A DNA stretch of 64,000 bases from Paenibacillus sp. SYP-B3998 (GCF_010820665.1 NZ_JAAIKC010000012.1:1-64000), one strand, 5' to 3'; shown: positions 34,416-43,840, counted from the stretch's first letter. The notes: generated by a model from the sequence alone, not told the origin. Program-made: numbers and translations.

Positions 34416-36284
34416 TTATCTGTACACGTATTTTTTTAAATGTTTCACGTAATTGAATCTGACAGCTAGGAAGAAGAGAAGCTGCAGCATAAAGAATCCA
34501 ACTATCGTAATCACACCCTGCGTAATGACCTCATGCCCACTCTCGCGCTCAATGACCCGCAACGCGAATGCTGTATTAACGACAGCCAGCAGCAGGGGAA
34601 GAAAGAAAAGAACAGCCATTTGCAGTGTTGCACTACTCGACATTTCGTTTTCACTTAACCCTATTTTCGCAAGAGCTTTGTATTTCTGCCTTTCTTCATG
34701 CAGATCGGTGAACAAACGGAAGTATAAGAAGCTTCCCGCTGCAAAGAAAAAAATCACTGCAATAAATAAACCAATAAACAGACCAAGATTAGGCGTTTGA
34801 ACACGCTCAAAATATTGAATGGCCTTGGAATAAAAATGGGAATTCACGTTGGAGTAATTTCCGTACACTTCGTCATGGATACGATTGCTAATTTCTAGGG
34901 TATCCTTCCAATTTGCAACTTGAAACCCATAAAATTTCCTTGGCTGCCCTCTTTGCTTCAACTGCTCATAGGCATTCTCATTCACAATCAATATGCCTGA
35001 TGTGGCGACCACTGGATTCTCGATGGACTTCAAATGAAAGGAAACTCCCGTATCTTTCAATTGCAGTTGTGTAGGAATATCCTTCACCGCTTCGTGCTTG
35101 CTTCTCATATACAAAGCCTCTTGATTGTTAAGCTGAACCTGCTTCCAACCTGGGAGCATCGATGCGATTTGTTTCTGAGTCATTACCATCACAGGAGGGT
35201 TCTCTATCGCGTTTCGTTCATAACGAACTTCAAAAACATCAAAGAAATACGGCCGATACTGTATGTTATGTTCGGCTAGCTGTTGTTCCATATATTGAAG
35301 CTGATCGCTTTCTTTAACGTTGTCCGGGTAGGAATAGAACTCCATATCGTAGACGGCATCTTTTTCCGTAAATTCATTGGCCGTTGAAACAAGTAAATAG
35401 CTAGTAGCCGTAAAAGTAACCGAGGAAATAATACTGACAAGAAAAAACATCCGGGCATTATCCCGCATTCGGTACATTAAATCGGATATCCACAGCAGAT
35501 TCAAGCCTTTCCAATAGAACCTCCGGCTGCGCTTTAAAAGCTTGAGGAGCCATAGGCTTATTTGACTGTAAAAGAAGTAGGTTCCGACAACCGTACAGAG
35601 CAGAATAAGAACGGCCGCTCGAAAATGGATATCGGCAAACATAGCCAAGCCATACCCAAAGGTTAGAAAGGCAGATCCCGTTAAAGATAAGAGAATGGAC
35701 GGTTTTGGCTCCTTTTTCGGCACAGGCGAGCCTTTCAATAAAGCGATCGCCGCTCCCTTGCGAATTGTAAAAAGAATAAACTGCGAAAAGAGCAAAAATA
35801 AAGGAATAAATACACCTGTCGTTAGTCCCAGCGCTCTCCAAGGCACATATAAGGGCAAGGGTTTCATCTCCAGCACATAGCTCCCTACAGTGAAAAACAG
35901 CTTAGAAAAGACCAAGCCTCCCAAGATCCCAGTTACAATCGCGGCGATGCCGATAAACAGGTTTTCTAAGGTTATCAACGAACGAAGCTGAAGCGGGGTA
36001 ATGCCTTGTATAGTAAGGATACCCAGCTCCTTTTTTCTTGTTCGTAAAAATGCGCTGCCTGAGTAAACTACGAAAAAAATAGAGAAGCAGAAGATCATCC
36101 ATTCAGCAGTGACCATCCCTTTTTTAGCGATATCATTCAGATAGCCATTTCCCAGTCCTGGATGAAAGATGAACATGGCAAACATGAAAAAGATCATCAC
36201 CGCTAGCGTGCTGCTCAAATAAAAAGCCGCGTACGCTCTCATATTCCTAGTAACATTTCTATAGGCGAATTGTGGAAAGGTCAT
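34416..36284 (-). CDS. BceB-type ABC transporter permease (FtsX-like)
   Basis: ATG 36284 has GGTGGTGA 5 bases upstream; codons before it are in frame but overlap the ATPase gene more. The 622-residue protein has ten predicted membrane segments and a large extracellular domain of about 200 residues between segments 7 and 8 (after TATSYLLVSTANEFTEKDA), the layout of BceB. Such permeases protect lipid II-cycle intermediates from bacitracin, lantibiotics and similar peptides and signal to their partner kinase. The overlap with the ATPase gene is 26 bases. Confidence 0.92.
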   Translation of the reverse strand: MTFPQFAYRNVTRNMRAYAAFYLSSTLAVMIFFMFAMFIFHPGLGNGYLNDIAKKGMVTAEWMIFCFSIFFVVYSGSAFLRTRKKELGILTIQGITPLQLRSLITLENLFIGIAAIVTGILGGLVFSKLFFTVGSYVLEMKPLPLYVPWRALGLTTGVFIPLFLLFSQFILFTIRKGAAIALLKGSPVPKKEPKPSILLSLTGSAFLTFGYGLAMFADIHFRAAVLILLCTVVGTYFFYSQISLWLLKLLKRSRRFYWKGLNLLWISDLMYRMRDNARMFFLVSIISSVTFTATSYLLVSTANEFTEKDAVYDMEFYSYPDNVKESDQLQYMEQQLAEHNIQYRPYFFDVFEVRYERNAIENPPVMVMTQKQIASMLPGWKQVQLNNQEALYMRSKHEAVKDIPTQLQLKDTGVSFHLKSIENPVVATSGILIVNENAYEQLKQRGQPRKFYGFQVANWKDTLEISNRIHDEVYGNYSNVNSHFYSKAIQYFERVQTPNLGLFIGLFIAVIFFFAAGSFLYFRLFTDLHEERQKYKALAKIGLSENEMSSSATLQMAVLFFLPLLLAVVNTAFALRVIERESGHEVITQGVITIVGFFMLQLLFFLAVRFNYVKHLKKYVYR

Positions 36285-37032
36285 TCGCGTCACCACCCAA
36301 CATGGATAAAGCATCAATGATTTGTTGAAAAAATACCTGACGGTTCGAGCCGCGATGAATCTCGTTGAATAGCTTACCGTCTTTTATAAAAAGAATCCGA
36401 TGACAGTAGCTGGCCGCAAGGGGGTCATGGGTCACCATCAACATGGTAGCTTGCTGCTGTTCATTCATTGCTTGCATGGCCACCAGAACATCTTTAGCTG
36501 ACTTTGAATCTAAATTCCCCGTCGGTTCGTCCGCTAGCAGCAGAGAAGGCTTATGGATGATGGCTCGGGCAATCGCGGCCCGTTGCTTCTGGCCGCCGGA
36601 TACCTCGTGGGTACGTTTGTTTAAGATGGAGCTAATCCCTAATTTTTCAGCGATAGCTTGGAGCGCATAGTTGGTTTCTTTGGGATGCACCTTCTCCAGC
36701 ACCAATGGAAGAATGATGTTTTCACCCATGGTTAACGTATCCAACAGGTTAAAATCCTGAAAAATAAACCCCAATTGCTTTCTACGAAACTGGGCCAAGC
36801 TACTGCCTCCCAAGCGGTGCGGAGCTTGGCCGTTAATGAGCACTTCTCCCGTTGTTGGAAAATCAATTGTCGAGATCAGATTCAGCAGGGTCGTTTTTCC
36901 AGAGCCAGATGGACCCATAATGCCAATAAATTCGCCTGTTTCTACTTGAAATGAAACATTTGATAACGCTTGGAATGGAGATTTTCCCTCATAAATTTTA
37001 TTTACTTGTTTCACTTGTAGTACTTCTGTCAT
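36259..37032 (-). CDS. BceA-type ABC transporter ATPase
   Basis: This 257-residue ATPase of the MacB/LolD/BceA class has Walker A GPSGSGKTTLLNLI (residues 40-53), Q-loop GFIFQDFNLLDTLTM, signature VSGGQKQRAAIARAII, Walker B LLLADEPTGNLDSKS and switch MLMVTHDP. It drives the permease encoded directly downstream. Its gene has its own promoter region, separated from the kinase gene by a terminator, as usual when the response regulator induces bceAB. Confidence 0.95.
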   Translation of the reverse strand: MTEVLQVKQVNKIYEGKSPFQALSNVSFQVETGEFIGIMGPSGSGKTTLLNLISTIDFPTTGEVLINGQAPHRLGGSSLAQFRRKQLGFIFQDFNLLDTLTMGENIILPLVLEKVHPKETNYALQAIAEKLGISSILNKRTHEVSGGQKQRAAIARAIIHKPSLLLADEPTGNLDSKSAKDVLVAMQAMNEQQQATMLMVTHDPLAASYCHRILFIKDGKLFNEIHRGSNRQVFFQQIIDALSMLGGDANDLSTIRL

Positions 37033-37065
37033 AGAAATGTCCCCTTTTTTCCAATCGCTTCACCC

Positions 37066-37125
37066 ATTATAGCTATAAAATGAAATCCTCACGATTGCTT
37101 TACCTTAACTCAACCTTACACTTTA
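37066..37125 (-). promoter_or_regulatory. Candidate promoter and regulator site before the bceAB-like genes
   Basis: On the minus strand a TATAAT (complement of 37066-37071) lies 34 bases upstream of the ATPase start and has no good -35 box, as expected of an activator-dependent promoter. An inverted CTTAC-N6-GTAAG (about 37115-37130) further upstream could be the response regulator site. Confidence 0.5.
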
Positions 37126-37138
37126 GTAAGAAAACAAA

Positions 37139-37169
37139 AACCTTACAGGATTCGTTATCCAGTAAGGTT
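37139..37169 (-). terminator. Terminator between sensor kinase and ABC genes
   Basis: Minus strand AACCTTAC, GGAT, loop, ATCC, GTAAGGTT and a T-run. It separates the two-component genes from the transporter genes. Confidence 0.8.
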
Positions 37170-37175
37170 GATCAT

Positions 37176-38165
37176 TCAGAAAAATATTTTACATACCGTG
37201 CCTTTGCCTAATTCAGAGTCCAGCTCCATTCGGTGCCCTAGTTTGTACAAGATTTCTTTAGCCAAATACAACCCCATACCGGTTGCTTCTGGATATAATC
37301 TCCCATTCACACCTGTAAAATAAGGATCAAACACCCGTTTCAAATCATACGGCGGAATACCGATACCGAAATCCTCGATTCTCAGCACAATTTGCTGCCC
37401 TTCCTGCTCTACTTGAAGAGTAAAGGTATCGCTTTTCATCGCAGAGTACTTAACCGCATTCGTGATGAGCTGACTAATAGCAAATCCCAGCCATTTCTTA
37501 TCGGTAACGATGCCTATCGCTTCAACAGGATATACCTTCTTCGGAAACACTTTATTCTGAATAAATAACCTTTTATTTTCCATAATAATCTCATCCAATA
37601 AGGTTTGAATGCCTATTTTTTCAATAAAATAGTCTTTCTCAAACAAAGATAATCTCGAAGAATACAGCACTGTTTTAAGTCCTTCTTCTAAACGATATAG
37701 CTCTTTACGAATATCTTGGAAAGGCTCCTCGTCCTCATCTTGAATCATTAAATCGATGACCGACACAGGTGTTTTCATTTGATGGACCCATTGATTCATA
37801 AACGTCACCCTTGCCTCTAAATCCGCATGTACTTGTTGAATTCTGTTTTCCACATGCTGCGTCTTTGCCAGTTGTTGCTCGTATAAAGCCTCTGAGAACG
37901 AACTGCTGCCTAAATGGGGAATTGACATCTCCGTCCGTTGTTTATGATCGCTTAACCACTCATATAACCGATGATCTTGTATCCAGCGATAACAAAAATA
38001 AAGGCAAACCAAAAAAATTTGCACAAAAAACACATACATTAGATGGTTTAGCTGCTGAAACCCCAAAAACCAATAGTACCCGAATATGAATACGCCCTGT
38101 ATAACGACGAGAACAAGAACAGATAGGTGCGAACGAATAAATAACCTCATTCTGGTTTTATCCAC
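37176..38165 (-). CDS. BceS-type intramembrane-sensing histidine kinase
   Basis: This 329-residue kinase has two membrane helices near the N-terminus joined by only a few residues (no extracellular sensor domain). An H-box WVHQMKTPVSVIDLMI with its phospho-accepting His follows. The ATPase domain carries N-box AISQLITNAVKYSA, G1 EDFGIGIPPYD and GMGLYLAKEILYKLGH. This is the BceS design, in which the ABC permease is the true sensor. The start overlaps the response regulator gene by 19 bases. Confidence 0.93.
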   Translation of the reverse strand: MDKTRMRLFIRSHLSVLVLVVIQGVFIFGYYWFLGFQQLNHLMYVFFVQIFLVCLYFCYRWIQDHRLYEWLSDHKQRTEMSIPHLGSSSFSEALYEQQLAKTQHVENRIQQVHADLEARVTFMNQWVHQMKTPVSVIDLMIQDEDEEPFQDIRKELYRLEEGLKTVLYSSRLSLFEKDYFIEKIGIQTLLDEIIMENKRLFIQNKVFPKKVYPVEAIGIVTDKKWLGFAISQLITNAVKYSAMKSDTFTLQVEQEGQQIVLRIEDFGIGIPPYDLKRVFDPYFTGVNGRLYPEATGMGLYLAKEILYKLGHRMELDSELGKGTVCKIFF

Positions 38166-38848
38166 GTAAGCTTCATCCGATAGCCAGCACCGCGTACCGT
38201 TTCAATGGCGTCGTGAATGCCCAGTTCAGATAGTTTTTTTCTCACCCGCGTCATGTATACATTTAACGTATTCTCATCTACATACATATCCGTATCCCAC
38301 ATCTTCTCCATCAACCTGTCGCGGCTCGTTACTTTATCTCCGCGTTCAAGTAAAACCTCTAACAAAGAGGCCTCTTTTTTGGATAGCTCTATCGATTGAG
38401 CCTGGAACTGAAGCTCCATTTTTTCGATGACGTAGGTTAGACCATGAAAATGCACAACGCGTTCTCCCACAGTCGCAGCATATTCTCCATAGGCTCGTCT
38501 CAAATGGCTTCTCACCTTAGCTGTAACCATCTCATAGGAGAACGGCTTCGTAATGAAATCATCCGCTCCATTATCCAACGCCATAATTTGATCCATGGTG
38601 CCTTCACGTGCGGAAATAAAAATAATCGGACAAGTGGAATGTTGGCGAATCTGTCTGCACCAATAATAACCGTCAAAGGAAGGGAGATTAATGTCCAGTA
38701 GCACCAAATCAGGCTTGCCCTCCAGAAAATCACCCAATACCCGCTCAAATTGAACGGTAGCCATCGTCTGAAATCCATGCTTGTCTAAATGCACGGCCAA
38801 CAATGAACGCAGGTCTTCATTATCCTCTACAATGAGTATTTTCTGCAT
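38147..38848 (-). CDS. BceR-type OmpR family response regulator
   Basis: This 233-residue protein has a receiver domain (EDNEDLRSLLAVHL acidic pair, phospho-Asp in DLVLLDINLPSFDG, TKPFSYEMV lysine) and an OmpR winged helix (LSKKEASLLEVLLERGDKV, then NVYMTRVRKKLSELG). It should bind the promoter of the ABC genes when phosphorylated by the kinase that overlaps it. It opens the five-gene minus-strand module ending in the DUF418 gene. Confidence 0.95.
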   Translation of the reverse strand: MQKILIVEDNEDLRSLLAVHLDKHGFQTMATVQFERVLGDFLEGKPDLVLLDINLPSFDGYYWCRQIRQHSTCPIIFISAREGTMDQIMALDNGADDFITKPFSYEMVTAKVRSHLRRAYGEYAATVGERVVHFHGLTYVIEKMELQFQAQSIELSKKEASLLEVLLERGDKVTSRDRLMEKMWDTDMYVDENTLNVYMTRVRKKLSELGIHDAIETVRGAGYRMKLTWIKPE

Positions 38849-38914
38849 AAACGTTTCCTTTCGAAATCAGCATTGCTGTACGCTAATCTTTCTCGCTCTT
38901 CTCCAACCTTAGCA

Positions 38915-38990
38915 TGTGGAACACATTAGTTCAATGCGTTCCACAGAGCTGTATCCAATGGCAATAACTTGCTTCAAAAGCGTTATTGCC
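38915..38990. other. Two intergenic hairpins between the response regulator and livJ
   Basis: TGTGGAAC/GTTCCACA (38915-38922, 38938-38945) and GGCAATAAC/GTTATTGCC (38960-38968, 38982-38990) are perfect stems in the divergent 280-base gap. No T-runs follow, so operators or mRNA leader structures are more likely than terminators. Confidence 0.4.
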
Positions 38991-39128
38991 CCTGTTTAAA
39001 CTGTTCATTTTTCAGTATCGAAAAACCCAAATTATACACTATGAACACAATTGTCAAAATTTACTTGTACACTTTCGTCGGATTTGTGTCTAATATAGAC
39101 ATTGAACAAACAACTAGGGGGTCATATC

Positions 39129-40277
39129 ATGAAAGGTCAACTAAAAAGCATCGGTTTTGTAAGCGTTATCATAGGCACGTTGTTAGTGAGTGCATGCAGC
39201 CAAGGAACAGCTTCCAACAACGCAACTAACGGAAGCGACATTTTGATCGGACTGCAGTTGCCCCTAAGTGGTAATGAAGCAAAAATGGGGCAAGATATGA
39301 AGCAGGCGGCGGAACTGGCTGTTGAGCAAATTAACGGCACAGGGGGGATCAACGGCAAAAAGATCAAACTAGCTGCCGAGGATGATGCATGCGATCCGCA
39401 AACTGCGACAGCGGCTGCAAACAAGCTAGTGTCACAAGGTGTCAGCGCAGTTGTGGGCGGGTATTGCTCCGGGGCTACCATTCCGGCAACAGGTGTCTAT
39501 CATCAAAGCGGAATCCCGATGGTCGTTACTGCTGCGAACTCCATGAAAATTCCTGATCAAAAGTTTCCAGAAATTTTCATGATCAACGGCACCACCGTTC
39601 ACCAAGCCGAGATTGCTACGGATTACATGATGAAAAAGAAAAACGCGAAAAAAATCGCCATCATCCACGATAACTCCGGTTATGCGAAAGATTTAGCCGA
39701 ACGTACCAAAGCTGCCGTTACTGCCGCTGGCGGACAAGTTGTCGTCTACGATGCAGTGAATCCAGATGAGACAGACTTCTCTCCACTTGTTTCCAAGTTG
39801 AAACAGGCGCAGCCGGATGCAACCTACTGGACGGCTTACTATAAAGCAGGCGGATTGTTTATCAAGCAGTTCAAGCAGCAGGGCGTTAGTGGAATGATCG
39901 GTATAGGAGACGGTGCAAACGACAAAACTATCGTCGACATTGCTGGTAAAGACGTAGTTGAAGGAACTTTCGTGACAACACCGCCAACCGCAGATCTGCT
40001 GCCGGAAGCGAAAAAGTTCACAGAAGCATATAAAGCCAAATTTAGTCAAGAACCAGGTCCCTACTCTGCCCTTGAATATGACGGGATCAATATTATGGCC
40101 GATGCGATTAAACGTGCAGGCTCCACAGACAAAGCTGCAATCGCCGCAGCCTTGAAGAAATCGGACCTCAAGACGCTAAATACTGACCAAATCATATTTA
40201 ACGACAACGGAACGCTGAAAAAATCGAACTTCGTGCTGCTGCAAATTAAGAACGGCAGCTTTACGAAAATCGACTAA
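39129..40277 (+). CDS. livJ: Branched-chain amino acid ABC importer, substrate-binding lipoprotein
   Basis: ATG 39129 follows AGGGGG by 7 bases; nine upstream codons are in frame. The 382-residue lipoprotein has a lipobox LLVSACSQ (Cys near residue 23) and a type 1 periplasmic-binding fold of the LivJ class: IGLQLPLSGNEAKMGQDMKQ, GVSAVVGGYCSGATIP, and a PYSALEYDGINIMADAI C-terminal segment. It captures leucine, isoleucine, valine or related amino acids outside the membrane. It is followed by livHMGF; a hairpin at 40301-40323 separates it from livH and may keep its mRNA more abundant. Confidence 0.94.
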   Translation: MKGQLKSIGFVSVIIGTLLVSACSQGTASNNATNGSDILIGLQLPLSGNEAKMGQDMKQAAELAVEQINGTGGINGKKIKLAAEDDACDPQTATAAANKLVSQGVSAVVGGYCSGATIPATGVYHQSGIPMVVTAANSMKIPDQKFPEIFMINGTTVHQAEIATDYMMKKKNAKKIAIIHDNSGYAKDLAERTKAAVTAAGGQVVVYDAVNPDETDFSPLVSKLKQAQPDATYWTAYYKAGGLFIKQFKQQGVSGMIGIGDGANDKTIVDIAGKDVVEGTFVTTPPTADLLPEAKKFTEAYKAKFSQEPGPYSALEYDGINIMADAIKRAGSTDKAAIAAALKKSDLKTLNTDQIIFNDNGTLKKSNFVLLQIKNGSFTKID

Positions 40278-40300
40278 TCGAAATTTAAATTTTTCTCGGT

Positions 40301-40323
40301 GTGAGGTGCCAGCGGCGCCTCAC
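40301..40323 (+). other. Stem-loop between livJ and livH
   Basis: GTGAGGTGCC (40301-40310) and GGCGCCTCAC (40314-40323) pair with one mismatch around a 3-base loop. No T-run follows, so it probably protects the livJ transcript or trims readthrough rather than fully terminating. Confidence 0.6.
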
Positions 40324-40353
40324 GCCACTCTAACTGAAAAAGGAGTGCCCGCC

Positions 40354-41262
40354 TTGCAAATTACGGCTGACTTGCTTGTTCAACAGTTGATCAACGCGCT
40401 CATAATCGGTTCTTTCTATGCTTTAATTGCTTTGGGTTATTCCATGGTATACGGCATTATCAAATTACTGAACTTTGCCCATGGCGATGTGTTCATGGCT
40501 GGTGCTTTTGTCGGTTATACCGTGCTTGCGAAGCTTACCGGTATAGGAGGAAGCGTGTTGGGATTAGTAGCTGCCTTTCTCGTAGCGATGGTTGTGACCG
40601 GATTTCTCGGGATGGGTATTGAAAGAATTGCCTACCGGCCTCTCTTGAAAGCACCGAAACTATCCATACTCATTACCGCCGTAGGCATGTCGCTCGTTCT
40701 GGAAAACGGCGTGATGGCGGCATATGGCGCCAAACCGCATATTATGCCGATCACGCTCCCAACGACCGGCTTTCAATTATTCGGTGCGCAAATCACGTAT
40801 GCGCAAATTGGCATCATTGCAATCTCCCTTCTACTCATGATTGGCCTACAGCTGTTTATCCACAAAACCATTTATGGGAAGGCGATGCGAGCAATTGCCC
40901 TTGACCAAACAGCATGCAGCCTCATGGGTATCAATGTTAGACGCGTAATTGCGCTTACGTTCTTCGTAGGCTCATCTCTTGCAGCCTCAGCTGGTATGAT
41001 GAACGCGACCTATTACGGTACCATCACCTTTATGATGGGTTTCATTTTCGGATTGAAAGCATTCACAGCCGCCGTCATCGGCGGAATCGGCAGCATACCG
41101 GGCGCCATGCTAGGTGGGCTTGTCCTCGGACTTCTAGAAACATTCGGTACGTATGCGCTCGGAAGTGAGTGGAAAGATGTATTTGCCTTCATTATTCTCA
41201 TATTACTGCTTGTCTTGAAACCAACCGGTATGCTTGGAAAAAAAGTCACGGAAAGGATGTAG
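40354..41262 (+). CDS. livH: Branched-chain amino acid ABC importer permease LivH
   Basis: TTG 40354 is taken as the start because AAAAAGGAG lies 8 bases upstream; the frame opens 16 codons earlier but those overlap the stem-loop and lack a ribosome site. The 302-residue membrane protein has about eight helices and the LivH sequences ALIALGYSMVYGIIKLLNFA (N-terminal), MRAIALDQTACSLMGINVRR (EAA-like loop) and AFTAAVIGGIGSIPGAMLGG. It forms the channel with LivM. Confidence 0.95.
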   Translation: MQITADLLVQQLINALIIGSFYALIALGYSMVYGIIKLLNFAHGDVFMAGAFVGYTVLAKLTGIGGSVLGLVAAFLVAMVVTGFLGMGIERIAYRPLLKAPKLSILITAVGMSLVLENGVMAAYGAKPHIMPITLPTTGFQLFGAQITYAQIGIIAISLLLMIGLQLFIHKTIYGKAMRAIALDQTACSLMGINVRRVIALTFFVGSSLAASAGMMNATYYGTITFMMGFIFGLKAFTAAVIGGIGSIPGAMLGGLVLGLLETFGTYALGSEWKDVFAFIILILLLVLKPTGMLGKKVTERM

Positions 41263-42273
41263 ATGATGGAGAAAGCGATCCACCGCACCTCTGCCACAAT
41301 GAGATTATTGGGGCAGCGTAAGCCTGTACTGATTGGAATTCTACTCGTTGCCGCGGCGTTACTTCCCTTCTACGCAGGCAACTACTGGCTTGATGTCGGG
41401 TTTCTCGCGGTATTTTATATTTGTCTTGGACTCGGACTAAACATCGTTGTAGGTTATGCAGGACTGCTCGATCTCGGATACTCTGCTTTCTTCGCAGTAG
41501 GAGCTTATACGACAGGCATTCTGATGACCCAGTTCCATATGAATTTCTGGCCGACAATGCTGATCGGCGGCGCTTTGGCGGCGTTAGCAGGCATTATCGT
41601 AGGGGCCCCGACGCTTCGTTTACGCAGTGACTATCTAGCAATCGTTACGCTAGGATTCGGTGAAATTGTCCGCACCTCGGCCAAAAATCTTGATTTTACC
41701 GGAAGCGCCTCTGGCATCTATGGCATTATGAGCCCGTTTCCAGCACCTACGCGCTTTGCTGGCGTGATGATTAACAACTTGAGCTATTCGTTCTGGGCAA
41801 TCCTAGCGCTTATGCTGATCGTCATCTTCGTTTCTTTGCGTTTGAAAAATTCACGGATCGGCCGTTCCTGGGCCTATATTCGCGAGGACGAAGACGCAGC
41901 GGAAGCCATGGGCATTAACCGCACACGCTCCAAGCTTGCTGCTTACGCGATGGGTGCTATGCTCGGCGGCTTAGCTGGTTCAATCTTTGCTGTCAAGATG
42001 ACGGCAATTGCGCCGGAAAGCTTCAGCTTCATGCAATCAACGATGATTTTGCTCGCCGTCATTCTCGGTGGCGTCGGCAGAGTATCGGGCGTTATTATCG
42101 GAGCTGTCCTTGTTATCGTCCTACCGGAATTGCTTCGCGATTTTGACAAAGTCGTTCATCTGAACATCGGCGTTGATCGTTACCGTTACCTTGTATTCGG
42201 TGTCGCCCTCGTGATTTTGATGATTTTCCGTCCGAAAGGGCTCGTCCCCGACAAAGAAGATACCGAACAGTAA
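41263..42273 (+). CDS. livM: Branched-chain amino acid ABC importer permease LivM
   Basis: This 336-residue protein begins directly after the livH stop (two adjacent ATG codons; the first is used). It has about eight to nine helices with the LivM hallmarks GLGLNIVVGYAGLLDLGYSA, IVTLGFGEIVRTSAKN and the EAA loop SWAYIREDEDAAEAMGINRT. VVHLNIGVDRYRYLVFGVAL lies near the end. It pairs with LivH. Confidence 0.95.
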   Translation: MMEKAIHRTSATMRLLGQRKPVLIGILLVAAALLPFYAGNYWLDVGFLAVFYICLGLGLNIVVGYAGLLDLGYSAFFAVGAYTTGILMTQFHMNFWPTMLIGGALAALAGIIVGAPTLRLRSDYLAIVTLGFGEIVRTSAKNLDFTGSASGIYGIMSPFPAPTRFAGVMINNLSYSFWAILALMLIVIFVSLRLKNSRIGRSWAYIREDEDAAEAMGINRTRSKLAAYAMGAMLGGLAGSIFAVKMTAIAPESFSFMQSTMILLAVILGGVGRVSGVIIGAVLVIVLPELLRDFDKVVHLNIGVDRYRYLVFGVALVILMIFRPKGLVPDKEDTEQ

Positions 42274-42291
42274 CCGGAGGTGAAACCCTTT

Positions 42292-43065
42292 ATGTCGATT
42301 ATCCAAGTCAAAAATTTGCATTTGCAGTTCGGCGGATTAACAGCCGTGAACAATTTAAGCTTCGACATTCCTCATGACACCGTGATGAGTGTAATCGGGC
42401 CGAATGGAGCTGGCAAAACGTCGTTGTTCAACATGATCTCGGGTTTTTACCGGCCGACGCGCGGGGAAATTATGTTTAACGGAACCGATATCGTCGGAAA
42501 ACAACCGCATCAGATAACGGCGCACGGCATGGCGAGAACATTCCAAAATCTCAGAGTATTCCCGAATTTGACAGTTCTTGAGAACGTCATGGCTGGGATG
42601 CATTCTCGTACGAAACAAGGCCTCTACGGCGCCTTGTTTCATACGAAGGCGCAGCGAATAGAGGAAGAGAAAATCCTAAGCGTGGCGGAAGAATGCATCC
42701 GATTTGTTGGCATTGAAAAATACAGAAACCGCCGAGCCAAGAATTTACCTTATGGAGCGCAGCGATATTTGGAAATTGCCCGAGCACTCGCTATTCAGCC
42801 CAAAATTCTATTCCTAGACGAACCCGCGGCAGGGTTCAATTTCACTGAGAAGCAGGATTTAATCGATTTAATAGGCCGCATTCGCCGTACCTATAAGTTT
42901 TCTGTTGTGCTAATCGAGCATGATATGGGTCTTATCAGTAAAGTATCGGAGCGGATTCTTGTTCTTAATTATGGGCAAAAGCTCGCGGAAGGAAGCCCAG
43001 ACGAGGTGCTGAATAATCCACTCGTTATCGAAGCCTACCTCGGAAAGGAGGATGAAGCCGGATGA
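42292..43065 (+). CDS. livG: Branched-chain amino acid ABC importer ATPase LivG
   Basis: ATG 42292 follows GGAGGTG by 9 bases; an in-frame GTG four codons earlier lies inside that ribosome site. The 257-residue ATPase has Walker A GPNGAGKTSLFNMI, the LivG-type GMARTFQNLRVFPNLTVLEN Q-loop, a degenerate signature LPYGAQRYLEIARALA, Walker B LFLDEPAAGFN and switch VVLIEHDMG. LivG is one of the two ATPase halves; its gene overlaps livF by 4 bases. Confidence 0.95.
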   Translation: MSIIQVKNLHLQFGGLTAVNNLSFDIPHDTVMSVIGPNGAGKTSLFNMISGFYRPTRGEIMFNGTDIVGKQPHQITAHGMARTFQNLRVFPNLTVLENVMAGMHSRTKQGLYGALFHTKAQRIEEEKILSVAEECIRFVGIEKYRNRRAKNLPYGAQRYLEIARALAIQPKILFLDEPAAGFNFTEKQDLIDLIGRIRRTYKFSVVLIEHDMGLISKVSERILVLNYGQKLAEGSPDEVLNNPLVIEAYLGKEDEAG

Positions 43066-43784
43066 ACCCTGTTCTTGAAGTAAAAGACCTAAAGACATTC
43101 TATGGCAAAATCCAAGCCGTTAAGGGCATATCCCTTACCGTAAAACAAGGTGAAATCGTTGCTCTGCTCGGCGCCAACGGCGCTGGCAAGAGCACGATCC
43201 TAAAAACGATTTCCGGCCTTGTCCGGCCTTCCGTAGGTTCGGTTTCATTCAACGGGGAGAACATCACAACCACTGAAGCGCACGTCATCGCAGAAAAAGG
43301 ATTAATCCATGTTCCAGAAGGAAGGCGCGTTTTTGGCGCGCTGACCGTGACGGAAAATTTGGAGCTTGGCGCGTTTACCAAAAAAGGCGATAAAGCCAAG
43401 ACAACGCAAAAAATCGCCATGGTCTTCGATATGTTCCCTCGTTTGGCGGAACGCCACAAGCAAATGGCTGGCACGCTAAGTGGTGGCGAGCAGCAGATGC
43501 TGGCGATTGGCAGGGCGCTGATGGCCGAGCCGAAGCTGCTTATGCTCGACGAGCCATCCATGGGACTTGCGCCTATTATCGTGATTGAAATCATGAAAAT
43601 CATTAAAACCATTAATGAACAGAACAAGACGACGATACTGCTCGTGGAGCAGAATGCCAAAGCTGCGCTTAAGCTAGCTCACCGAGGGTATGTCCTGGAA
43701 ACGGGTACCATCACAATGGAAGAAAGCTCGGAAGCGCTTCGCAGCAATGATAACATCGTCAAAGCCTATTTAGGCGCACATTAG
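43062..43784 (+). CDS. livF: Branched-chain amino acid ABC importer ATPase LivF
   Basis: This 240-residue ATPase has Walker A GANGAGKSTILKTI, the LivF-type HVPEGRRVFGALTVTENLEL Q-loop region, signature LSGGEQQMLAIGRALM, Walker B LLMLDEPSMGLAP and switch ILLVEQNA. It forms the heterodimeric motor with LivG and closes the five-gene operon. Confidence 0.95.
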   Translation: MNPVLEVKDLKTFYGKIQAVKGISLTVKQGEIVALLGANGAGKSTILKTISGLVRPSVGSVSFNGENITTTEAHVIAEKGLIHVPEGRRVFGALTVTENLELGAFTKKGDKAKTTQKIAMVFDMFPRLAERHKQMAGTLSGGEQQMLAIGRALMAEPKLLMLDEPSMGLAPIIVIEIMKIIKTINEQNKTTILLVEQNAKAALKLAHRGYVLETGTITMEESSEALRSNDNIVKAYLGAH

Positions 43785-43806
43785 ACTCATCGTTTCACAT
43801 TTTTCA

Positions 43807-43840
43807 GCCCTTACACTTCCCTCAAAGAGGTGTTCAGGGC
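43807..43840 (+). terminator. Terminator after livF
   Basis: GCCCT with inner ACAC pairs with GTGT and AGGGC (43807-43840), followed by ATTATTTATG. It has an interrupted T-tract. Confidence 0.55.

Noticed and set aside
43100-43660. 186-codon open frame on the minus strand
   Set aside because: Shadow of livF, whose Walker and signature motifs are intact.
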